Source of the DNA: Modestobacter caceresii
GTDB taxonomy: Bacteria; Actinomycetota; Actinomycetes; Mycobacteriales; Geodermatophilaceae
DNA: 64,000 nucleotides
Assembly: GCF_000761485.1 (NCBI RefSeq)
Contig: NZ_JPMX01000119.1
Coordinates: forward strand, 23,094-87,093
Direction of reading: 5' to 3'
The notes under the pieces were generated by a model. It was not told where the DNA came from, searched no databases, and saw nothing but the letters and a program-made list of their open reading frames with translations. Of this stretch, positions 50,743 to 58,534 are shown piece after piece. The position numbers were made by a program, and so were the translations under genes. The stretch's first letter is position 1. Every line of letters starts with the position of its first letter.

Positions 50743-52587
50743 TCAGCGGGCCGGGTGCTCCGGGTCCGCCGGGGCCGTGACGTCCAGGTCGGCCTGTGCG
50801 CCCGCCTGGGTGGCCGTCTCGTCGCCTGCGGCGGGGGTCTCCACGGTGAGGGTCCCGGCGTCCGGGGTCCCCGCGATCGGCGTCTCGACGTCGGGGGCCT
50901 CGGCGGTCGGGGTCTCCGCGGTCGGGGTCTCGGTGTCCGGAGTGCCGGTGTCCGGGGTGCCGGACGTGGCCTCTGCCGCCGGCTCGGTGCTCGGCTCGGT
51001 CTCCGGGGCTGCTGCGGCCGCTGCGTCCGCCTGCCCGGCTGCTGCCTGCTCCGCCGCGGCCGCCTCGGCGGCGGCGTGCTCGGCTGCGGCCTGGCGCTCG
51101 GCGACCTCACGTGCCCGCTGCTCGGCCTGCTGTTCGGCGAAGTCGTTGGCCAGCCAGTCGTGGCCCTCCCGCAGCAGCGTCCACAACCGCTCGACGTGCT
51201 CCCGGGTGGTCGCCGGGGCGCCGATCGCCACCCGCAGCACCGCCCGGCCGGCCACGGTGGTGTGAGTCAGGAAGACCTCACCGCCGTCGTTCAGCCGGTC
51301 CAGCAGGGTCATGGTGGCGACGTCGGCGTCCACGCCGCGCGCCCAGCGCGGCTGCAGGCAGACCAGCGACAACGGATGCGGGGCGACGACGTCGAACCGG
51401 TCGTCGGCCCGAGCCCAGCCGGCCAGCTCCTGGGCCAGCGCGACGTGGTCGCGGATGTGTGCCCGCAGCCCCTCGGCGCCGTACCAGCGGACCACGAACC
51501 ACAGCTTCATCGCCCGGAAGCGACGGCCCAGCTCGATCTGCCAGTCCCGGTAGTCGACCACCGCACCGGTGTCGGTGGCGGCGTTGCGCAGGTACTCGGG
51601 GAGGATCGACAGGGCGCCGGTGAGCGCGGCCCGGTCGGCGACCCAGAACAGCGTCGCGTCGAACCCGGTCAGCAGCCACTTGTGCGCGTCGGTCGTGTAG
51701 CTGTCGGCCCACTCGACGCCGGCCTGCAGCGCACGCAGCTCCGGCACGACGGCGCTGACCCCGGCGTAGGCGGCGTCCACGTGCAGCCACACCCCGAAGC
51801 GCTGGCAGATCGGGCCCAGCGCGGCCAGCGGGTCGATCGCGGTGGTCGACGTCGTCCCGACCGTCGCGCAGACCAGCACCGGGACGAACCCGCGGGCCAC
51901 GTCCCGCTCCAGCCGCTGCTCGAGCGCCCGGGGGCTCATCGCCAGCTCGGCGTCGACCTCGACCACCCGGATGGAGTCGGTGCCGAGCCCGGCGATCCGG
52001 GCGGCCTTCTCCATCGAGCTGTGCGTCTCCGCGGAGACGTAGACGGTGTACTCCTCCGGGCGGACCCCCTGGCGCAGCGTCGCGCCCTTGCTGGTCCGGT
52101 GCAGCGCCGCCAGCAGCGCGACCAGGTTGGCGCCGGAGCTGGAGTCCTGCACCACGCCGCCACCGGTGCCGGTGGACCGGAAGGAACCCGGCAGGCCGAG
52201 CAGGTCGGCGAACCAGTCCATGACGTGCTGCTCGAGCTCGGTCGCGGCCGGGCTGGTCACCCAGGACATGCCCTGCACGCCGAGGCCGGCGGAGAGCAGG
52301 TCGCCGAGCACGGAGGGACCGGAGGTGTTGGCCGGGAAGTAGCCGAAGAAGCCGGGGTGCTGCCAGTGCGTCACCCCGGGCAGCACGACGCGTTCCAGGT
52401 CGGCCAGCACGGCGGAGACCGGCTCGCCCTGCTCGGGCGCGCTCGCCGGCAGCATGGCCCGGACGTCGCCGGGGGAGACCCGCGACCGGACCGGGTGCGC
52501 GGCGATGCCCGCCCAGTAGTCGGCGATCCAGTCGACGACCTCGTGGCCGTGCTGGCGGAACTCCTCGGGGGTCATGTGGCAGGTCAC
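50743..52587 (-). CDS. PLP-dependent group II amino-acid decarboxylase with repetitive tail
   Basis: A 614-residue enzyme. Residues 1-~470 form the aromatic-L-amino-acid decarboxylase fold: HWQHPGFFGYFPANTSGPSVLGD, the substrate loop QDSSSGANLVALLAAL, HVDAAYAG with the PLP Asp and the PLP lysine in YTTDAHKWLLTG. The substrate (Trp, Tyr, Dopa or other) is not clear. The last ~140 residues are extra: an Ala/Glu/Gln-rich helix (about 475-515) and then TPDTE/TPTAE-like five-residue repeats. TACGGT lies six bases before GTG 52587, which supports that start over the ATG four codons on. It is convergent with tesB. Confidence 0.88.
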   Translation of the reverse strand: MTCHMTPEEFRQHGHEVVDWIADYWAGIAAHPVRSRVSPGDVRAMLPASAPEQGEPVSAVLADLERVVLPGVTHWQHPGFFGYFPANTSGPSVLGDLLSAGLGVQGMSWVTSPAATELEQHVMDWFADLLGLPGSFRSTGTGGGVVQDSSSGANLVALLAALHRTSKGATLRQGVRPEEYTVYVSAETHSSMEKAARIAGLGTDSIRVVEVDAELAMSPRALEQRLERDVARGFVPVLVCATVGTTSTTAIDPLAALGPICQRFGVWLHVDAAYAGVSAVVPELRALQAGVEWADSYTTDAHKWLLTGFDATLFWVADRAALTGALSILPEYLRNAATDTGAVVDYRDWQIELGRRFRAMKLWFVVRWYGAEGLRAHIRDHVALAQELAGWARADDRFDVVAPHPLSLVCLQPRWARGVDADVATMTLLDRLNDGGEVFLTHTTVAGRAVLRVAIGAPATTREHVERLWTLLREGHDWLANDFAEQQAEQRAREVAERQAAAEHAAAEAAAAEQAAAGQADAAAAAAPETEPSTEPAAEATSGTPDTGTPDTETPTAETPTAEAPDVETPIAGTPDAGTLTVETPAAGDETATQAGAQADLDVTAPADPEHPAR

Positions 52588-52593
52588 GGGGCC

Positions 52594-52599
52594 ACCGTA
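52594..52599 (-). promoter_or_regulatory. -10 box (TACGGT) of the PLP decarboxylase gene
   Basis: On the minus strand TACGGT lies six bases upstream of the GTG and there is no ribosome site between them. Confidence 0.55.
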
Positions 52600-52661
52600 T
52601 TGGCCGGTGACGCCCGTTGCGGCGGTGGGTCGTCAGGCGCACGTCGCTGCTGGCCTCTCGG

Positions 52662-52735
52662 TGCCCCCGGTGCGACTCGAACGCACACTGCGCGGGTTTT
52701 GAATCCGCTCCCTCTGCCGATTGGGGTACGGGGGC
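52662..52735 (-). tRNA. tRNA-Leu-like gene, anticodon CAA, class-I size
   Basis: Read on the minus strand, the acceptor arms GCCCCCG and CGGGGGC pair over 7 bp and the discriminator is A. The T arm is GTGCG-TTCGAGT-CGCAC. The D loop AATCGGCAGA is Leu-like, with a weak three-pair D stem. The anticodon stem GCGGA/CCCGC has an A-C mismatch next to the loop TTCAAAA, which reads anticodon CAA (Leu codon UUG). The variable region is only five bases (GCAGT), unlike normal bacterial tRNA-Leu with a long extra arm. CCA is not encoded. It is a tRNA gene by structure; Leu identity is less sure. Confidence 0.75.
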
Positions 52736-52791
52736 CAGCACAACCGGGTGACCAGCAGCGTATCGGGCGAGGTGTGGCCCGCTGCGGCCGA

Positions 52792-52797
52792 TAGGAT
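52792..52797 (+). promoter_or_regulatory. -10 box (TAGGAT) of the ANTAR response regulator
   Basis: TAGGAT lies six bases before GTG 52804 with no ribosome site, the clearest leaderless promoter in the window. Confidence 0.6.
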
Positions 52798-52803
52798 CAC
52801 CGG

Positions 52804-53424
52804 GTGACCAACGCACCGACCCGGGTCCTCATCGCTGAGGACGAGGCCCTCATCCGCCTCGACCTCAAGGAGATGCTGGAAGAGGAGGGCTACGTCGTCG
52901 TCGCTGAAGTCGGCGACGGCCAGGCTGCCGTCGAGCAGGCGCAGCTGCTGCGCCCCGACCTCGTCGTCCTCGACGTCCAGATGCCCGTCCTCGACGGCCT
53001 GGCCGCGGCCGAGCAGATCGCTGCTGCGCGCATCGCGCCGGTGATCGTGCTGACCGCGTTCAGCCAACGGGAGCTCGTCGAGCGCGCCCGCGACGCCGGT
53101 GCGATGGCCTACCTGGTCAAGCCGTTCTCCAAGAACGACCTGGTGCCCGCGATCGAGGTGGCGGTGGGCCGCTTCCAGGAGATGCACGCGCTGGACGCCG
53201 AGGTGAGTGACCTCAAGGAGCGGCTGGAGGCCCGCAAGGTCGTCGAGCAGGCGAAGGGGCGGCTCATGTCCGAGCGGGGCATGACCGAGGCCGAGGCGTT
53301 CCGCTGGATCCAGCGGACGGCGATGAACGAGCGCACCTCGATGAAGGCCTTGGCCCAGGTGATCCTGGAGGCCGACTCCCAGCCGACCGGGGACAGCAGC
53401 CCGACCTCTCCCGCCGGCTCCTGA
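52804..53424 (+). CDS. pdtaR: ANTAR-domain response regulator (PdtaR-like)
   Basis: A 206-residue two-component regulator. The receiver domain (6-~120) begins RVLIAEDEALIRLDL, has phosphoacceptor D57 in LVVLDVQMP and the switch Lys in YLVKPF. After a coiled linker the ANTAR RNA-binding domain (about 130-190) carries LEARKVVEQAKGRLM, TEAEAFRWIQRTAM and MKALAQVILE. ANTAR proteins bind RNA hairpins and prevent transcription termination. Sequence and position (pyk-tesB-...-pdtaR-...-polA) match mycobacterial PdtaR, the partner of kinase PdtaS. No histidine kinase is adjacent. Confidence 0.93.
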   Translation: MTNAPTRVLIAEDEALIRLDLKEMLEEEGYVVVAEVGDGQAAVEQAQLLRPDLVVLDVQMPVLDGLAAAEQIAAARIAPVIVLTAFSQRELVERARDAGAMAYLVKPFSKNDLVPAIEVAVGRFQEMHALDAEVSDLKERLEARKVVEQAKGRLMSERGMTEAEAFRWIQRTAMNERTSMKALAQVILEADSQPTGDSSPTSPAGS

Positions 53425-53564
53425 CCGGCGGCGCCGGGGCACCCCGTCCCCGGCGCGTTGCGGCGGTGTGTCGCGCCCACCGAGCGCGTGGCGGTTGCGC
53501 AACGTGCAGGTCACGACCTCATCACGGTGCAGTCAAGGGTGGTCCGGCGCGTCCGACCGGCAGT

Positions 53565-53618
53565 TAGGTTCTCCGCACTGATCGGCTCCCCGACAGGCGA
53601 TGAGGCCTGTCGGGGAGC
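53565..53618 (+). promoter_or_regulatory. Promoter and 5' leader hairpin of the Liv-type binding protein gene
   Basis: TAGGTT (53565-53570) is the likely -10 box, giving transcription near 53577. Directly after it a perfect 14-bp stem (53585-53598 with 53605-53618, arm GCTCCCCGACAGGC) with a six-base loop GATGAG forms the start of the leader. The ribosome site GGGAG (53638-53642) follows outside the stem. It may stabilise the mRNA or act as a control hairpin; it could also be a distant terminator for the upstream regulator gene. Confidence 0.5.
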
Positions 53619-53649
53619 GTGGAGAACACACCTCACTGGGAGTTCCTTG

Positions 53650-54978
53650 ATGCGCACAGGCACGTTTGCCCGCGCGACCGCCCTCTCCGGTGCTGCCCTG
53701 CTCGCGCTGACCGCCTGTGGCGGCAGCGACGAGGGCGGCGGCACCACCGATGACGGCGCGAGCGGCGAGAAGCAGGTCAACGTCTACGGCACCGACGGCA
53801 ACATGGGCAACGCCCTCGGTGAGGACTTCTCCGACGAGGGTGCGCTCGCCGGGATGCGCGGCACGACGCCGCTGACCGAGCTGTCCGGCGACTTCACGGA
53901 CCGGCTGCTGGCGGTCGACCCGGACCTGCAGGACTACAACTACGCCGGTGAGACCTATGACGCCGTCATCCTGACCGCGCTCGCGGCCCAGGCCGCCGGC
54001 AGCAGCGACGCCACGGTGTTCGCGCCCTACCTCAACGGGCTCACCTTCGGTGGCGAGGCCTGCGACAGCTTCTCCGCCTGCGTGGAGATCATCAACGCCG
54101 GCGGCAACGTCGACTACGACGGCGTCAGCGGCCCGCTGAGCTTCGCCGAGGCAGGGGAGCCGGCCCAGGCCAGCTTCGGGATCCTGCAGTTCGGCGAGGA
54201 CAACGCCCTCGACGACGCGGCGACCGACTTCGTCATCGCCGGCGACGAGGCCAACGCCGCCACCGACGAGGGCCCGGCCTACGCGCCGGCGGGCGCCACG
54301 GGTGACCCGCTGGTGATCGGCACGCTGCTGCCGCTGACCGGGAACCTGGCCTTCCTCGGCCCGCCCGAGGTCGCCGGCGCCCAGCTGGCGATCAACGAGG
54401 TCAACGAGGCCGGTGGCGTGCTCGGCCAGCCGGTGCAGCTCGTCGAGGGTGACTCCGGTGACGCCTCGACCGACACCGCGACGCAGACCGTCGACCGGCT
54501 GCTGCAGTCCAACGTCGACGCCATCGTCGGTGCCGCTTCGTCCGGGGTGAGCCTCACGGTCATCGACACCATCACCGGTGCCGGTGTCCTGCAGATCTCG
54601 CCGGCGAACACCTCCGACCAGTTCACCGAGTACGACGACAACGGGCTGTACTTCCGCACCGCGCCCCCGGACACGCTGCAGGCCCGCGCGCTGGCCGACC
54701 TGATCGCCGAGGACGGCAACAACACCGTCGGCATCCTGGCGATCAACGACCCGTACGGCACCGGTCTCGCCGAGAACACCCGCGACAACCTGATCGCCGG
54801 CGGTCTGTCCGAGGACAGCATCGAGTACGTCACCTACGACCCGCAGGCGGCGAACTTCGACTCCGAGGTCCAGCAGATGGTCGACTTCAACCCCGACGCC
54901 GTCGTCGTCATCGGGTTCGAGGAGTCCTCGCGGATCATCCAGGGCCTCAACGCCCAGGGCATCGGGCCCCAGCGCTGA
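53650..54978 (+). CDS. Circularly permuted Liv-type (HAAT) ABC substrate-binding lipoprotein
   Basis: A 442-residue lipoprotein: signal peptide with lipobox LTAC (Cys23), then a Ser/Gly linker. Residues about 43-205 (VYGTDGNMGNALGEDF... FGILQFGEDNALDD) correspond to the C-terminal part of ordinary branched-chain amino-acid-type binding proteins. A linker (about 206-217) follows, then residues 218-442 (PLVIGTLLPLTGNLAFLGPPEVAG ... IIQGLNAQGIGPQR) correspond to the normal N-terminal part. In ordinary homologues the last residues here would run straight into VYGTDGN. It should bind an amino acid or similar solute outside the membrane and feed the LivHMGF-like system at 55625-59896. GGGAG ribosome site. 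Ligand unknown. Confidence 0.88.
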   Translation: MRTGTFARATALSGAALLALTACGGSDEGGGTTDDGASGEKQVNVYGTDGNMGNALGEDFSDEGALAGMRGTTPLTELSGDFTDRLLAVDPDLQDYNYAGETYDAVILTALAAQAAGSSDATVFAPYLNGLTFGGEACDSFSACVEIINAGGNVDYDGVSGPLSFAEAGEPAQASFGILQFGEDNALDDAATDFVIAGDEANAATDEGPAYAPAGATGDPLVIGTLLPLTGNLAFLGPPEVAGAQLAINEVNEAGGVLGQPVQLVEGDSGDASTDTATQTVDRLLQSNVDAIVGAASSGVSLTVIDTITGAGVLQISPANTSDQFTEYDDNGLYFRTAPPDTLQARALADLIAEDGNNTVGILAINDPYGTGLAENTRDNLIAGGLSEDSIEYVTYDPQAANFDSEVQQMVDFNPDAVVVIGFEESSRIIQGLNAQGIGPQR

Positions 54979-55033
54979 GCTGAGGCACGCGGCGCTGTGA
55001 TCGTGCAGCGCTGATCGGCTCCACCGTTCCAGG

Positions 55034-55068
55034 CTGCGGCCCGGCACCCTCGAGGTGCCGGGCCGCAG
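55034..55068. terminator. Terminator after the Liv-type binding protein gene
   Basis: Perfect 15-bp stem (55034-55048 with 55054-55068, arm CTGCGGCCCGGCACC) and loop CTCGA. It lies between the convergent binding-protein gene and the membrane-protein gene at 55095. Confidence 0.8.
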
Positions 55069-55094
55069 TGCTGTGTGCGGGCGGGCAGCGCGCC

Positions 55095-55511
55095 TCAGCC
55101 GACGAGGAGGGCAGCCACGCCGACAGCTGCCGTCGCCAGGCCCACGCGCAGGGAGTCCACGCGGAGGAGCCGACGGTGCACGGCGGCGTCCCAGCCGGCG
55201 TCCTGGCGGCGGTGCAGCGGGACGGCCCCGACGGCGGTCACCAGCAGGACGAGGGCGACGAGCGCAGCCGCGGCGAGGGCCAGGCCCAGGGGCGTGCCGT
55301 CCGGGCGGTCGACGACCAGCCAGCCGCTGGTCACCACCTCTGCGGCGAAGAGGGGGCCGACCACCCTGCTGACCCGGCGCTGGTGCGCGCGCTCGTAGCC
55401 CGGGAAGTCAGCCGCGGGCACCCGGTCGAACTGCGGGTAGACCAGCACCCGGACGGTCCACTGGAAGCCGGCGTACGCGCTGACCGCGATCAGGTGGGCG
55501 ACGAGGAGCAC
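55095..55511 (-). CDS. Four-helix membrane protein, DUF1772-like topology
   Basis: A 138-residue protein with four hydrophobic segments (about 1-20, 48-66, 75-95 and 118-137). After the first helix is VRVLVYPQFDRVPAADFPGYERAHQRR, a Pro-Tyr/Phe motif that recalls DUF1772 and anthrone-oxygenase-like small membrane proteins, but I am not sure of the family. CAGACT lies six bases before the GTG, so it may be leaderless. It lies between the binding-protein gene and the liv transporter operon, on the same strand as the operon. Confidence 0.6.
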   Translation of the reverse strand: MLLVAHLIAVSAYAGFQWTVRVLVYPQFDRVPAADFPGYERAHQRRVSRVVGPLFAAEVVTSGWLVVDRPDGTPLGLALAAAALVALVLLVTAVGAVPLHRRQDAGWDAAVHRRLLRVDSLRVGLATAAVGVAALLVG

Positions 55512-55544
55512 CCGGTGAGTCTGCCCGGACCGGCTGCGCCGGGG

Positions 55545-55586
55545 ACGACGACGGCCGGCCTCCCAGGGGAGACCGGCCGTCGTCGT
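55545..55586 (-). terminator. Terminator hairpin of the liv transporter operon
   Basis: A 14-bp stem (55545-55558 with 55573-55586, arm ACGACGACGGCCGG) with a 14-base loop, just past the livF stop on the minus strand. Confidence 0.65.
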
Positions 55587-55624
55587 GGTGTCACCGTCGC
55601 CGTGGTGTCACCGTCGTCGTGGCG

Positions 55625-55627
<3 letters not shown>
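55577..55627 (-). repeat. Three tandem 17-base repeats at the 3' end of livF
   Basis: Three units on the plus strand, 55577-55593, 55594-55610 and 55611-55627, share the pattern CCGTCGTCGTGGTGTCA, with one difference in each of units two and three. The third unit contains the livF stop codon. The first unit overlaps the terminator arm. Confidence 0.7.
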
Positions 55628-56508
<881 letters not shown>

Positions 56509-56512
<4 letters not shown>

Positions 56513-57543
56513 CGTCGTGCCCTCCTCTTGCGGCCCTGCTCGGAGCTGATGACGTCCTCGCGCCGGGCGCGTTCGGCCGCCTGGTCCTCGGCGAGGAAGC
56601 GGTCCTCCTCCTCCTCGGTCAGGGGGGCGTCGTGGTGCGCGCCGAGGTAGGCGTCGACGACGGCCTTGTTCTGGCTGATGGAGTCCGGTGCGCCCTCGGC
56701 GATGACCTTGCCGGCGGCCATGACGACCACCCAGTCGCTGATGTCCCGGACGACGTCCATGTCGTGCTCGACGAAGATGACCGTCATGCCCTCCTCGCGG
56801 AGGTCCTTGACGTGGCCCAGCAGACTCTGGGTCAGGGCCGGGTTCACCCCGGCCATCGGCTCGTCGAGCATCACCACCTGCGGCTCGCTCATCAGCGCGC
56901 GGGCCATCTCCAGCAGCTTGCGCTGACCGCCGGACAGGCTGCCGGCGAAGTCGTCCTTCTTGGCGTCGAGCTTGAACCGCCGGAGCAGGTCCATCGCGCG
57001 CTCGGTGTTGGCCTTCTCCTGCGCCTTCCAGGTCCCGGGGACGAGGGCGCGCAGGAAGCTCTCCCCGCTCTGCCCCTGGGCGCCGAGCAGCATGTTCTGC
57101 AGCACGGTGAGCCGGGACAGCGCCTTGGTCAGCTGGAACGTGCGGACGACGCCGAGCCGGGCGACCTGGTGCGGGCTGAGCTTGCCCAGGTCGCGGCCGT
57201 TGAACGACCAGGTGCCGGTGTTGGGCTGGTCGAACCCGGTGAGCAGGTTGAACAGCGTCGTCTTGCCGGCGCCGTTGGGCCCGATGAGCCCGGTGATCCC
57301 GCCGCGCTGGACCTCCAGGTGGTCGACCGACACCGCGGTCAGGCCGCCGAACGTGCGGGTGACGTGGTCGACGACGATCGCCGGGTCGGGCTTGGCGACG
57401 CCGACCTCCCAGGGGACGTCCCGGAGGGCTGCCTGGGCCAACCGCTGGGGTGCGGCGCGGGTCGCGCCGGCGGCCGGACCCGTGCCGGGGGCCCCGTCGG
57501 ACCGTGCGGCGTGCGCGCCGTGGGGAGCGGGGTCAGCGGGCAT
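56509..57543 (-). CDS. livG: Liv-type ABC transporter ATP-binding protein (LivG-like)
   Basis: A 344-residue ATPase. The first ~50 residues are a Pro/Ala-rich extension, then the ABC domain: Walker A GPNGAGKTTLFNLLTG, Q-loop RTFQLTKALSRLTVLQNM, signature LSGGQRKLLEMARALM, Walker B VVMLDEPMAGVNP, and the H-loop IFVEHDMDVV. The Pro-x-Met-Ala-Gly-Val-Asn-Pro motif is typical of LivG. The C-terminal ~40 residues are charged (TEEEEDRFLAEDQAAERARRE). It overlaps the livM 3' end by 11 bases. Confidence 0.93.
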
Positions 57544-58531
57544 CGAGCATCACCTCTCGTCGGTCACCGAAGATGCCCTGGGGCCGGAACACCAGCAACA
57601 GCATGAGGCCGATCCCGACCAGCACGTAGCGCAGCTGCGCGACGTCGGTGGAGGAGAGCAGCTCGGCGGGGATGACCCCGTTGGCGATCAGGGAGCGCAG
57701 CCCGGTGTCGGCGAACTGCAGGATGAACAGCAGCAGCATGGACCCGATGACGGGTCCGAGCACGCGTGCGGCACCACCGAGGATCAGCGCCGCGTAGGCC
57801 AGGAACGTGTTGGCGTTCTGGTACTGGTCGGGGATGGCCGAACCGGTGCCGACGGCGTAGACCATGCCACCGAAGGCGCCGAAGATCCCGCCGAGGACGA
57901 GCGCCTGCATCTTGTAGGCGTAGACGTTCTTGCCCAGCGAGCGGACGGCGTCCTCGTCCTCCCGGATGGCCTTCACCACCCGGCCCCACGGTGAGCGCAT
58001 GAGCGCCCAGACCAGCAGCGAGCACAGCGCCACCAGGATCCACCCGACGGTGACGACCCAGAGCTCGCCGCCGCTCCAGGTGGTGCCGATCAAGTTGTAC
58101 CGGCGGCCGGTGTCCCACGGGGCCAGCGCGATGAAGTCGCGGTTGAAGGCCGACAGGCCCCGGGTGCCACCGGTGACCGGGGTGGCGGAGACCGATCGGA
58201 AGACCAGTCTCAGCCCCTCGGCCGTGGCGATGGTGACGATCGCCAGGTAGTCGGCACGCAACCGCAGCGTGGGCAGGCCCAGCAGCAGGGCGAGCACGAC
58301 GGCGGCGAGCACCCCGACGAGGACGCCGACCCAGAAGGGCAGGCCCCACTGGCTCACCGAGATGGCGATGCCGAAACCGCCGAGCATGGCGAAGGCGATC
58401 TGGCCGAAGTTGAGCAGCCCCGTGTACCCGAAGTGCACGTTGATGCCGATGGCGAGCAGGGCGAAGAAGATCGCCTGGAACCCGAAGAACGCCTTGCCCG
58501 CGATCGCGAACGCGTTGAGGAGGTCGGCCAT
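57533..58531 (-). CDS. livM: Liv-type ABC transporter permease (LivM-like)
   Basis: A 332-residue membrane permease with about nine hydrophobic segments. Characteristic motifs are [42 protein letters not shown], the ATPase-coupling loop SPWGRVVKAIREDEDAVRSLGKNV and RVLGPVIGSMLLLF. It lacks the extra cytoplasmic domain of some LivM proteins. ATG begins three bases after the livH stop. Second gene of the operon. Confidence 0.93.
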   Translation of the reverse strand: MADLLNAFAIAGKAFFGFQAIFFALLAIGINVHFGYTGLLNFGQIAFAMLGGFGIAISVSQWGLPFWVGVLVGVLAAVVLALLLGLPTLRLRADYLAIVTIATAEGLRLVFRSVSATPVTGGTRGLSAFNRDFIALAPWDTGRRYNLIGTTWSGGELWVVTVGWILVALCSLLVWALMRSPWGRVVKAIREDEDAVRSLGKNVYAYKMQALVLGGIFGAFGGMVYAVGTGSAIPDQYQNANTFLAYAALILGGAARVLGPVIGSMLLLFILQFADTGLRSLIANGVIPAELLSSTDVAQLRYVLVGIGLMLLLVFRPQGIFGDRREVMLDAR

Positions 58532-58534
58532 CGG

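Noticed and set aside
53650..54978. Binding-protein gene as a truncated pseudogene
   Set aside because: Both halves of the fold are complete and present once, with signal peptide, lipobox and ribosome site, so permutation fits better than decay.
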